Source: Epiperipatus broadwayi
Taxonomy: Eukaryota > Onychophora > Udeonychophora > Euonychophora > Peripatidae
NCBI GenBank assembly: GCA_028023455.1
Contig: JAQFVV010000023.1
Span: 62,001-126,000, forward strand
Direction of reading: 5' to 3'
DNA: 64,000 nucleotides
Notes under the pieces: generated by a model
What the model saw: the letters and a program-made list of their open reading frames with translations, nothing else
The model's database searches: none
What the model was told of the DNA's origin: nothing
Shown: positions 24,140 to 35,215 of the stretch, piece by piece
How the letters are laid out: each line of letters begins with the position of its first letter
Position numbering within the stretch: position 1 is the first letter of the stretch
Translations under genes and position numbers: made by a program

Positions 24140-24554
24140 CAGTTAAACAACACTCATCATCATCAGCACTCTCACTCCATACTATAGATTCAGGTCATAA
24201 AATTGATTTTTCTAGTACCAGGATCATATTCAGATGTGATAATCTCTACCAATGCAAAATTAGAGAAGCCATTGAGATACTTAAAGGGCCAGATTGTATC
24301 AATAAGCGAGATGATACATGTAAACTTCCTCCTATTTGGAAAGATTTTTTTAAAAAACATTCCTAAATTTAACATTTTTTGCTATTGGTGGAATTTTAAC
24401 ATTTTATTCAAATCAGTGATTGTAGCGCCTCTATAACCGTCTTTCTACCTTTTATAACTCAGTGGATGGCTTGTGTGACCAAGTTGAAACGTCAGTATAT
24501 TAATATTAAAAGTTTTTAACACGCATGAACCCGCAAAATATGTATTTTATATAT
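24140..24554 (+). pseudogene. Penelope-like element 3' end, right arm of palindrome
   Basis: This is the mirror copy of 23706-24120, read on the plus strand, with the same truncation point (CAGTTAAACAACACTC) and the same 3' limit. Both arms are 415 bp by my coordinates and are separated by a 19-bp spacer (24121-24139). The two 5' truncation points face each other and the 3' ends face outwards. The frame breaks after DFF at a run of T/A in both arms, a shared lesion that suggests the two copies came from one template. Confidence 0.8.
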
Positions 24555-27500
24555 TTAACCCGTGCAAATCTTCATTTTAACATATATATATATATTATTT
24601 ATTTATACTCTTTACAGAAATTTATAGAAACTTATGACCTTAAGTAGGCAACATTTGGCTTGCCTTGTTAATGAACATTAAGCTGATGGAAATGAGGTTT
24701 TAGTAAAATTTCTGCTAAAATTTGCCTTCAGACAATCTATTTAAATAAAAACTCATTTACTCCATTTGATATGATCTTAACTGATGTCTAGAGCAGCAAA
24801 AGTCCTGAAAGAGATTTGGTGAATTCTCATTAAATGTTGCCTATATAATAATGAAAGTTTATATAATTTCTACAAAGAATTTAATAATATTAATAGGTAA
24901 AATATTTGTATGGTATTTGAAAATTAATATTTGCATATAAATATATTGTGACAATATGAACTCTTTCAGTGATGGACTCATTTCAACTTGAATATTAAAT
25001 AGTTAAAAAATAAATACCTAAATAAAATAATTGAGAAGTTTAAAATCAAACTAAAAGTAATAATTTTGTAAAATAACAAATATGTAATTGTTATATGTAA
25101 AAGGACATCATATTGAATACATACCAGATTTTTTTTAAGATCCTACGAGATCCTATATGTGTTTACTTTTTAAACTTCTTGACATTTGTTTACTTTATAT
25201 TCAAAAATTTTACATTTTTTAATAAAGTTAAAAAAATGTAAAATTATATTTTAAAAAAATTAAATATAAAACTTGTGATATTAAAAAAGTATAAGTGAAT
25301 TTTAAATATCTGACATTTTATAATAAAAAAAATGATAAAAGATTTTATGCAACATTAATTTTATACATAATTAAATTTTAAAAAAAATGCATGCTGGTTA
25401 GATAAAACTAGAAATAATTAAACTTAATTAAGACTAGTTAGAAAAATATATAAATAATTATATTTAATTAAGGTTTTACAATTAAAGGTTTATTTAATCA
25501 ATCTGTTCATAAATGGATTCTTAAAAAAGAAAACAACCTATAATTAACCTTAACCCTTTTGCACATCACTAGATTTAATTGTTCTTCTGTTAAAACATTT
25601 TATAAACTTTCAACTTTTAATTGCAATATACATTTACAAATTGAAAAAAAAAATCTAAAAATTCATATTTGAACTTTGCAAATATTGAAAAAATAAGATC
25701 ATAATGACAAACAATAGATGTTTTCATCATTTAACCCAAACAATAGATGTTTTCATCATTTAATGCATGGCAGAGCAGAGTGACTCTTATAAAACAAATG
25801 AAAATTGTTCACAAATGAAAACTATGGTTAATATGCTGTGATTTTCTTTGTGCAAGAGGTTATTATCTTCTATTTTTAAAAATAATATATATGAATGTAT
25901 GAAATCATAGTTATACAATGTATGCTTTTAATTTTTAATAATTATTGCACAAATATTGTATAAAAATAATCATGAATATTAATAAACTTTGCAAAAAAAA
26001 ATTAGTACTAAATTTAATTATTTCAAACGTATCTTGAAATCTTGCAAATAATGTGAACACCAATTACAAAGGAATAAACCAATCAAAAAGAAGGTAGTGC
26101 TACAACTCTTTTACTATTGCCACTATTATACTGGCCTCTTTTAATGCTTTTTAAAATTAAAACATCACTATTGTAAATCTAAATGATTTTATTAATTTAA
26201 AACAGAAAAATTAGTAGAATATCTCAATAGATGATTGTACAAATGCCCTTTAAAAAACATGATTACAGCATTTTTTTTAGATTTCTCTAAATCCTCCGGG
26301 ATCATATTCTCTTACAGTTTAAGAAAACAGCTTTCGATAAACAACAGCAAGGATTTGTGGGTCAGGAATGTTTTTTTTGTCAGGATCAGGAAGGCATACA
26401 AAGATGTTAATATTGATATAATTGATTATTCTTTCATTTGATTCATTCATAGTTTCACTGATAGATTAATGCAGAGATTTATTCTTTCATCCTCCTAGAG
26501 AGTGCATGAAATAAGAGTGCAGACCAAAACTGCAGTTGGATAAGAAAAATAGTGTAAGAAAAACAAGTCACTATAGCTTATTACTAACTACCCATGCTTC
26601 CACAATGCAATTTCTCAAGAGTGAAATATTTCCCTGCCATGTCATAAAAAACAGTATTATTGCCTGTCCTAATAAAAATTTGTTCCTTTTGTTAAGTTGC
26701 CTTAGTTTTATAAAGTGAAGAAGTGCACAGTTAAAAAAAATTTAAAGAGAATCAAAGTTAAGGATTAATTCCAAGTATTACTGAAAGAAAACTAAAGAAA
26801 AAATGTATCTAATGCATTGTGTTGCATATTGTAATCAATATTTAAGGCTTTTTAAAGGGACTATGAGATGTCACATTTTATTCAGTGCAGTAGCCATTTT
26901 CTTTGAAATAACTTAAAAATTGTTCAGATAGTGCCGAACTTGTGATGACAGAGACATGAACTATTTAAATAAACATTAAAAGTACGAGTCTTTTGCAATT
27001 TATTTGTATTGATTTATCATCATATAAAATGCATTATTAATTGAATAAAAGTGTGCTCACATTTTTGTAACCACAAATACATATATGCTAATAATTTCAA
27101 TTTGAATGAAATTATCAGTCATAAAGATTTTAGTCCAAAATTGATTAACTAACTAATTTAGCTAATATTTACACTGTATACAATTTAAAATTAAATATTA
27201 ATATTATATAAACAAAATTTATTTAAAGTTTTATGCTGAATGAAATACTGATTTTTTTTTTTTGTTTCTATATTTTTATATATTAATGATAACACCCACT
27301 ATTCTGAAATAAATTATGAGATGTTTTAAAATCAAGCAAGTAAATTAAGTGTTATTTTTAATTTAGATTTAATAATTTTTGATCATATAAAGTTCACTAT
27401 TACTTACATAATTCATGAAATCATTTTTTTCCAAAATAACAATTTTGATAACTAAATTATAATACGATGATCAAAAATTTTGTCACAAGTCAAATAACAC

Positions 27501-27854
27501 TCATAAGAATTTCAATCCATAAAAATGAGTAAATACAATGTACAGTTTTTACATTAATGTACACATTTTAAAATTTAATACTGTATTAATAAATTTGGCT
27601 GTTGTGCATTATCAAAATATGATTTTGATTATTCATTATACAAAATGAAACCCATTTTTGGTTTTGTAATCATTAACGATGAAAAGCTTTACTTTGGATA
27701 TATCATTAATAATGTACAGAGTGTCTTGCAAGGACACTGGATGAAAATTAAATAAAATACTGTACTGTACTTCCATTAATTGTAGTCTAAGTTCATAATC
27801 AAAAAGTAAAAAAAGAAAATATTAGTAAAAAAAATTTTTTTAAATAATGATTTT
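24555..27854. other. No gene; one short tandem duplication
   Basis: A+T-rich DNA. The only clear structure is a 26-28 bp tandem duplication at about 25709-25763 (AACAATAGATGTTTTCATCA twice). A frame at 26235-26441 contains LDFSKSS, which recalls an RT motif, but has no further support. Confidence 0.55.
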
Positions 27855-28197
27855 ATGTAAATAGCTGACTAAAAAGTAGAAAAATAACAAATTAATCCAT
27901 TTCTCAGTTAATTTGTCATTCTTGGAAAATATCAGATCTTAAGAATCTAGATTTTATGTAAAATAATTGGACATTGCAGGAATATTATCATTTCATAAAA
28001 GCATTTGAGGCCTTTTTGATTCTTATGATTTACTTGAGCCTCAAATGCTTTTATGAAGCAGCAATATTCCTACAAGTCAAATTATTTTATAACAATTCTA
28101 GATTCTTAAGATCTCTGATATTTTCCAAGAATCACAGATTAATTGAGAAGTGGATTACTTTGTTATTTTTTTTACTTTTTAGTCAGCTGATTTGCAC
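27855..28197. repeat. Foldback repeat, arms about 156 bp, 28-bp loop
   Basis: The left arm 27855-28010 and right arm 28039-28197 are inverted copies, with outer ends containing AGCTGACTAAAAAGTA and inner ends GCATTTGAGG / CCTCAAATGC. Similarity by eye is about 85-90 percent. The spacer is 28011-28038. It is unrelated to the tRNA-like foldbacks. The open frame 27974-28255 simply reads across the hairpin and is unlikely to be a gene. It may be a MITE or palindrome-derived repeat. Confidence 0.8.
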
Positions 28198-30879
28198 AAA
28201 AGCATTATTAAAAAAAATGTACATCTTATTTTTTAGTTATATTTACATATTTTAAAAATGGTTATAATTGCAAAAAAAAATCTGCCAAAAATTATACAGT
28301 AATACATGAAAAGAAAAATATGCCTTCTAACAAACAAATTCTACATTCAAACATCATGTGATCATATACTATATAAAAATATTTATGTATTGGCTTTTTA
28401 ATTAATTTAATTAAATAAGTATGAGTTGATAAATCAATATTAATGAAATTTTATTCTATAAATGTAATATTTCTGTCAGGTATTTTTGTTATTTTAATTA
28501 ATATTTAATTTTTTTTACAAAGATAATATTTCCATTTCTTAATTTTCTAAGTTTTCTTGGGAAGCATTAGGATGTCAGTTCAAGTTTTAAATGAGAACAG
28601 ATTTTTTTTTCCATTGTTACTTCAAAAATGATGATATATTCACAGAAACCTAGACAAAATGTGGGTATACTGACAGAAACATAGGCAGGGTAAATTAGTA
28701 TAAAAGCATTTAAAACATTATACATAGCACCATGAATAAACTTTGTACTGTATAATTGTCTATGACCACCATTTTTAAAAATGACCACCAAAAAAAAAAA
28801 TGGAATTTTTTTTTAGATTGTTAGAGTGAATAATTTTGATTGTGAATCAAAATAGTGTGTATTAATTGATGATGATCATTATAGTGAATTCTCACATAAA
28901 GGTCAAGCCCTACATGGGGTATAATAATGTATAAGCAAGAACAAAAGAAAATTCTTGAAACATTAGCCTAAGCAAATAGAAATTAATCATGGTCAATTCT
29001 TCTCTTAATTCATATTAATGGAGATGATTAACAGCAAATATATTTACTGATAGCAAATAAAAAATGACTATACTATAATCAATATTTTTTCATAACATAA
29101 ATACTTATATAACTCTGCACTAAATACTGCTAGTATTCAATTATGAGTAAATCAAACAGCATATACTACTGACAATAAAATGTAAATTATTTCTTCTAAA
29201 GATATTAATCAAAACCAATTTTCTTTACTTAATATTGCTTCTAATTATGGTGAAATTATAAAATTTCATAGATTCCAAATTTATAAGTCATAATATTTTT
29301 ATCTCATTTCTAAATAATAGAATAATTCATTTCCAAATATATGTATTTAAGGAATAAAATTCTGCATTAAAAATGTACATTCATGCACATATATTCATGT
29401 ACCAATGCTAAATAAATTTTAATAAGTTTATAAAGATAAATCTTTTACTTGTCTAGTTAGTAAACAGATTTTAATTAAACTCTTTCTATTTCCATTTTCA
29501 TATAAAATAACATTAAATAAATACTTGATGATTCATAAAGGTAACATATAAAATAAAATAACAAAATATATTTACATAATAAATCTATAGAAATACATTT
29601 CAAATTCTTTTTTTTCTATCATGACCGATTTTCTCTTAGCCATGCTTAACTAATTATGCAATACTAATTGCATTAGAATTACTCTTCTGCATCTTCATAA
29701 GTCTTTCTTAGGATTTCAAAATATTATATTGTACAAGCAAATATAATAAAATAATTAAAAAATATTTTCTTACCAAAATTAAATTTATAATGGGAGGAAG
29801 TTAAAAGCAAATTATCTTGATAATATATAGCTAAATCTCTAGATAATTTGATTTTTTAGTGTGTGAAAATTATAATAAAAGTCTACATTTATAATACGCT
29901 TTAAACGTATATAAGTGAAATTAATAAAATTTTTCACAAATAACAACATTTAGCTTGGCACTTTCGGAGCATGTTTACTCCATATTCATGCCATTATTAT
30001 GTGTAAATGTAATGAATGCAAATCATTATCCTGTTCATTTTTTCGATATTGTAAAGCAGGCATCCCTTTGATTGATGGCGTTTGGATAGTTCAAAATAGT
30101 CTTATTCACTTAAATGTCATTTATCCTTGTGTAGTTTCTGGGGATGTGCGTAGATTTTTAGGCAAGTTTTAAATAGCAATATAAAGTGATGCTGAATTTT
30201 GAAGCAATTTAGACATCATAGACATTTATATATTTCTTCATAAGATACTATTAAAGTAACATGAATACTAATCTCCAAACTTTAATGAATTCTTTTAGTT
30301 GAGTGATAATAATAGATAAATATGGAAGATAATAATTAGGACATTCTTTTGTAGCTGAGGCAAACAATCTAAAAAAGAGAGATATCAGTTTTTTTTTACT
30401 TATTTACTCACATCTTTTTCATTTATTATACAGCGAGGTTTCGCCTTCCAACAGCTATCTCCATTGTGGAGAGAAATGCACAAAAAATAAGTTAAAATAC
30501 CCTGGTACACGAACACAGATTACTTCCTAAAACTGGAAGCATGGAGAATGTTCCAACAAAATTCCTTTTGGTCTATATTTAACTTAATAATATAATAAAT
30601 TTGTATTCCTTTCTATTTCTTTTTTTTTTTTTTTACTTTATATAGAGAAAAACAGGATTAAATTGCTTTTCCTCTCTAAGTTAGTTTTAGAAGGAACTTT
30701 AATCAAGAAAAAATATATCTACAGATATTTCAGTTTAAAGGAATATATATACAGATATTTCAGTTTAAAAGAAAAAAAAAGTTAATACAAAACTAATCAA
30801 AGAATACCAGAATAGATCAGTGAATTATACTATTATTAAAAACATCTACAATAAAATAGGAAACAGAAAATAAATCTCA
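28198..30879. other. No gene; possible conserved regulatory patch
   Basis: A+T-rich DNA without recognisable coding sequence. A patch at about 29945-30170 is less A+T-rich than its surroundings and contains the POU octamer ATGCAAAT (30017-30024) and, 45 bp on, a Pbx-Hox-like TGATTGATGG (30069-30078). A short tandem duplication (CAGATATTTCAGTTTAAA twice) lies at about 30720-30770. Confidence 0.45.
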
Positions 30880-31650
30880 CTAGAGGTTAGAGCACTGATG
30901 GACAAGTGACCAAGTGGTTGTGAAAATGTTTGATGATGTGATTTTTTTATGTCTTTGTTTTATTGTCACTAATTTGTTTTTAAATGTGTTAAAATTTTTT
31001 GCATTTCTGTTGTAAAGATAAGTGTACCATAATACATATAGTATAAATGTTGTACTTTTTATTTCTGTGAAGCAGGCATTTGAACTTATAGTGGTATTCT
31101 TTTTCTGATAAATTTTTGTAATATAAAATCGAGCGTATTGTAGATTACTACATTCAAAGAATATGTTTTTGGTTCTCTTCTGCTCTGCCGCACAACTCAC
31201 ATATAGTGTCAATGTTAAGTATGTTCCTCTTATATCTCATTAAATATAATGTTGGTAATGACCACATGTTCATTTTGAGTAGAAAATCAAAAAATTTAGG
31301 CTCGAGTATCCAATACTTAAATCTACATATTAGCTGCTTATTATTAAGGCCCAGCATTGGCAAGTCTAAGTTACAATTTGTGCTTGTGTACAGAAATACA
31401 TATGTATTCCAGTAGCCATTTGTCTTGTAAGAAAGTTATGTTAGGGTTAGATATTGATTTGATAGATTCTAATATTGTATGAGGATATTTTGTGTATGGA
31501 GAGTTGTCTGTAGGTGTTATTTTAAGAGTGACTTCTAAATGTGGGTATATTCTTGTCATAAATAATAAAAGATTAATAGTTTTTTGTATTGTAAATACAT
31601 GAATAGAATGTAGTCCTAATCCATTTAGGTTGCTATAATACGCCTCTCCA
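30880..31650 (-). pseudogene. LINE family A, second copy (3' part of RT ORF)
   Basis: Read on the minus strand, this is a decayed relative of the fragment at 1-1200. Matching landmarks occur in the same order: NGLGLHSI near 31620, ILEPKFFDFLLKMNM-SLPT near 31300, a CELCGRAEENQKHIL zinc knuckle near 31190, then YVLWYTYLYNRNAK and a TTWSLVHQ ending near 30890. At least two frameshifts separate these pieces (near 31390 and 31180). The ending positions correspond to those of the first copy. Protein similarity is clear but divergence is considerable, so the two copies are old or belong to different subfamilies. Confidence 0.72.
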
Positions 31651-32984
31651 AATTATCCAGTGATTATTAATGAAATACCTTGCTTTTAACAACCACGTCA
31701 ACCCCCTCCCATTTAATTAAAACTTTGATAAACGAACTGTAATTGTCCCATTTTTACCAAAAACAGATTTCATTAAAACTTTAATAGTGCACAAAAAAAA
31801 AAAAACTTGTTAAAAAAAATTATTTAGAACTTAGAACTGAATTTAGACTTTTCTATTATTTAAATTAATGTAGGAAATATAAACTTTCTATTGAGTAAAC
31901 TAATGTTAAAAGAGAAAATTCCATTTCCACAAACATGTACACACAAATAATTTGTATATTTGAATCTTAAATTATTGTTAAATTTAAAAAAAATTATATT
32001 TATGAGCAAATAAGATACGCTCTAAATCTCTGCATTTTTAGCCAACTTTAAACTACTCCTTAATCTTTTCTCTACCTAATTTTGAAAATTTACTAAAACT
32101 GGCAATGAAGTATTCGTTTCAATATAAATGCATATAAGAATTACAATCATTAATATGCCTTTAATCAGAATACATATTTATTCTTTGGCAAATTAAATCT
32201 AAAAAAGACGCTTATTTAGTTTGAAAAATGTCTAAGATTTGGACAATTAAAAAAAAAAAAATACACAAAAAATATTCTGAACGGTTAATTCATAAGTAAA
32301 AAAAGACTTAAATTAATTCCTGATTAAATATGATGAATCGTAAACTTTAGAAATACACAAATCATCTTACTATTTGTCCAGATTCCTTTTAACATTTTAT
32401 ATTTGAAGTAGCAATCCATTTTGCCATCATTACTTTCATAAATATGTAAGCCATTCTAATGCATAAAAAAACAAGACAGAAACAAAATCAAAAAATATAG
32501 AAAACAAAAATTAATATTAGAATTTGTGTATGGGTAATTAAAGAATGAAATGTACTTGCATGAACACACAATCCATTGTTACAGATAGTATAAAGAATGG
32601 CTGACTGCTTGAGAGGCTTATGATAAGTTAGGCCATATACTAGTCTAAATGACCGATAATAACAAAATAAAATATACAGAAAAATAGTAAAATAATTAAA
32701 TAAAGAGAGAAAAAGTAAAAGAGAGGAACACAAATACATCAACAAATCATCCTTACTTTTTTAATACTACAAAATTATAAAATTTGGGTTTTAACAACCT
32801 GTAAGATTTTGAACCCAAATCAGTTTTTTGATAGAGCTGTATAAATCTTATGACAACAACTATGCATCACTCTAATTCTTAAAATTAGAGCCATTTACAG
32901 TGACTAATCAAATAAATTGGAGATTTTGGGAAGTATTATGATCTCCAGTAGTTTTTTATTAGTCAATCTTATGCCGTTGAGCAT
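31651..32984. other. No identifiable feature
   Basis: A+T-rich spacer with poly-A runs. The minus-strand frame 32488-32745 is hydrophobic and low-complexity and looks random. Confidence 0.5.
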
Positions 32985-33487
32985 TCCATTATCAGATTTT
33001 CAATTGGATGGACCAGTTGAAGAGTTGGAATGTGGAATAAATTGAAGCCTGTCCATTAAAGAAATAACACAATGAATGATAAGTGTATATGTTTATATAT
33101 TCAAACTTTCAGGCCAAGATGCTTAAGACTGGCTTATTTATTTAAAAAGTTAAGTTGAGAAAAGGTTAGTATCATCCTTTTCTTGTCAAAATCTCTGTCG
33201 TGTGTCGAAGCCTGATCATTCTTTAGACAGCTGTTTAAAATCTTATTGGCTGTCTGAGAGACAATTGCGCATGTGGAAGAATAGCAAACTTTCAATTATT
33301 TCCAATATATATTTGAGCACGTATAGCATATATGTGCGGAGATAGTAATCTGGACCAAGTGATGATTCTGGTTTAGCATGAAATAGGTATATTAGCGATT
33401 ATTTATCTTTTCAGCATATATGTGTTCAAGTGTATCAGTGTTAAGAGATAGTGTGGAGAGTGTGAAAATCTGTGCTCATATACCCTA
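32985..33487. mobile_element. Half of a foldback element (single arm), interrupted
   Basis: The sequence parallels the right arm of foldback 1 (48471-48770). GAGCATTCCATTATCAGATT and the block that follows lie at 32990-33060, then after a break of about 220 bp CCAATATATATTTGAGCAC, TGGACCAAGTGATGATTCTG, TTATCTTTTCAGCATATATG and AGTCTGTGCTCATA-like sequence follow to about 33487. The unrelated insert between about 33062 and 33290 contains a second GAAGCCTG and is of unknown origin. No left arm is present. The tRNA-like B box at the outer end is eroded. Confidence 0.6.
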
Positions 33488-33599
33488 TATAATAATTGAT
33501 AGAGTGAATTCTTTTATTAATTAACAACATCTAGATATACTTTTTGTATATATTTCAAAAGATTACAAAAAAATAATATGCCCACTAAGGTTTTCAATT

Positions 33600-34124
33600 A
33601 CTTCTATAAAACATAAACAAGAGACCATATATATGTAAATGTCGCAGGCATTTGTAAATGAGTATGGTCATTCCAACTCCAAGAAAAAAAAACTGCCTTA
33701 GATATGAGTTTTTCCATGACTATATAAACCAATCTGTGAATTACAAACACAGCCACATATAGAAACATGCCAGTCTCTTTTGGTGTTATTTGATAGTTTC
33801 CAACGTTGTCTTTTAATTTTTCCATCAGAAAACTTTTCTTTATGAAATACTTCAACATCATATCTAATTGTAACACTCCAAAGTATTCTCTGCTATATCT
33901 TCCCAATAAAAACAATCAATATTGCACTTATTTCGAATATCTTTGAGATAATCCTTATAATGTAGAATGGGTCTATTTCACTCATGAAAACCATATTCAA
34001 GATTGTCATAAAACAACCTTTTAGAAAGTCCATTTGCTTTATATTTCCTATCCAATAAAGGTGTGACTTTACAATAGCGGATTCTTTAGTATTTGATTGA
34101 ATACAAGTACAATTTTTTATATAT
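33600..34124 (-). pseudogene. C-terminal part of a CR1/L2-like LINE with a zinc finger
   Basis: This continues the LINE whose main body is at 35216-37650. Across several frames the minus strand reads KSHLYWIGNIKQM, then RPILHYKDYLKDI and YWEDIAENTL, then CGCVCNSQIGLYSHGKTH. These correspond to the LRWLGHV-RM, LRYKD-LK-DL, WE-LA-DR and C-x-x-C...SxIGLYSHxRxH blocks at the end of a widespread LINE ORF2 type. The zinc-finger first cysteine pair is damaged. Frameshifts and stops are frequent, so this is an old copy. Confidence 0.72.
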
Positions 34125-34245
34125 ACTTGGAGTTTTAAATGTAACTTATAAGGGACTTGAACATAGACTTTCAAGCTCCCCTCAGCTATTCGATCTATCT
34201 CATACAACCAGCATACACATCACATCCAGGAACTTGAAGAACAAA
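34125..34245 (-). mobile_element. Half-unit of the tRNA-like foldback/SINE family inserted in the LINE
   Basis: On the minus strand the end reads AGCTGAGGGGAGCTTGAAAG, then TCTATGTTCAAGTCCC, close to the outer arm end of foldback 2 (19400-19432). It falls between coding blocks of the LINE, so it was inserted after the LINE. Only the tRNA-like end is recognisable here. Confidence 0.55.
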
Positions 34246-34326
34246 TTTATTAGTTTTATGAACTTACCATTCTGTTTTTAAAATTTTAGGCAGCATTCTT
34301 AAAAAAAATTGTATGCTTTATATTAT

Positions 34327-35205
34327 CATATGATCACCATTTCTTATGCTTGCTTATAACATTAAAACAGGCAAAACTCTCTATACATATTGGCACTCAG
34401 AGCAAGCCAGAGTAATCAATAGATGCCAGAAGGCTTGTGCATAAAATCCCCGTCTAGTGCATACTCATCCAATATCCCCAGACTAGTTTCTAGCTTGTGG
34501 CCTTCATCAGTGGGGAGCCTTGGATCTGAGAGCACTGCACCTTGATCTTAGGATCTAATGCAACCCTCCAGCAGCCACTTTTATCGCTACTTAGCTACAA
34601 AACTATGAGTCTTAAATTGAAAACACTATATTTTCAATCTGAGCTCATTAGCTTATAGTCATATAGGTCTGAAATCAGTTCAGTACCTATATATTCTGTT
34701 GTCTTTGGTTCTTTAATAACCATAGCCACCACTATTCTATTAGGCAGGATTGGTTTTAAGCCAATAAACATCATATGATAACCATTTCTTATGCTTGCTT
34801 ATAACTGTTATTAAAACAGGCAAAACTCTCTATACATATTGCAGCTCAGAGCAAGCCAGAGTAATCAATGGATGAACCAAAGACACCAAAATGTGCAGGT
34901 ACTGAACTGAGTTCAGACCTATATGACTATATAAGCTAATGAGCTTGGATTGAAAATATTATAGTGTTTTCAATTTAAGACTCATAGTTTTGTAATTAAG
35001 TAGCGATAAAAAGTGGCTGCTGAAGAGTTGCATTAGATTCTAAGATGTAGATGCAATGCTCTCAGATTCAATGATCCTCACTGACAAAGGCCACAAGCCA
35101 GAAATTAGTCTGGGGATTTTATGCACAAGCCTTCTGGCATCCATTGATTACTCTGGCTTGCTCTGAGTGGCAATACATATAGAGAGTTTTGCCTGCTTTA
35201 TATTA
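34327..35205. mobile_element. Foldback element 3 (about 340-bp arms) with an extra internal direct repeat
   Basis: The left arm (about 34347-34690) and right arm (about 34870-35205) are inverted copies sharing GGCAAAACTCTCTATACATA, GCAAGCCAGAGTAATCAAT, CTTCTGGCATC, AGCCACTTTTATCGCTACTT and AATTGAAAACACTATA blocks. The outermost 90 bp of the left arm are repeated once more in direct orientation at 34771-34865, in front of the right arm. No ORF is present. It interrupts the minus-strand LINE between its RT (35216 upward) and its C-terminal region (34124 downward). TGCTTTATATTAT occurs on both sides and might be a target duplication, but part of it overlaps arm sequence. Confidence 0.75.
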
Positions 35206-35215
35206 TGACAATATA

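Noticed and set aside
23803-24436. Two nearly identical 77-84 residue open frames in opposite orientation
   Set aside because: They are the wrong frame of the palindromic Penelope ends; the coding frame is the one with LHTIDSGHKIDF and REAIEI.
26235-26441. Frame containing LDFSKSS, resembling LINE RT motif A (DFSKAFD)
   Set aside because: No other RT motif before or after it in any frame; one short match in A+T-rich DNA is not enough.
27974-28255. 93-codon plus-strand open frame
   Set aside because: It spans a long inverted repeat; its two halves are reverse complements of each other and there is no recognisable domain.
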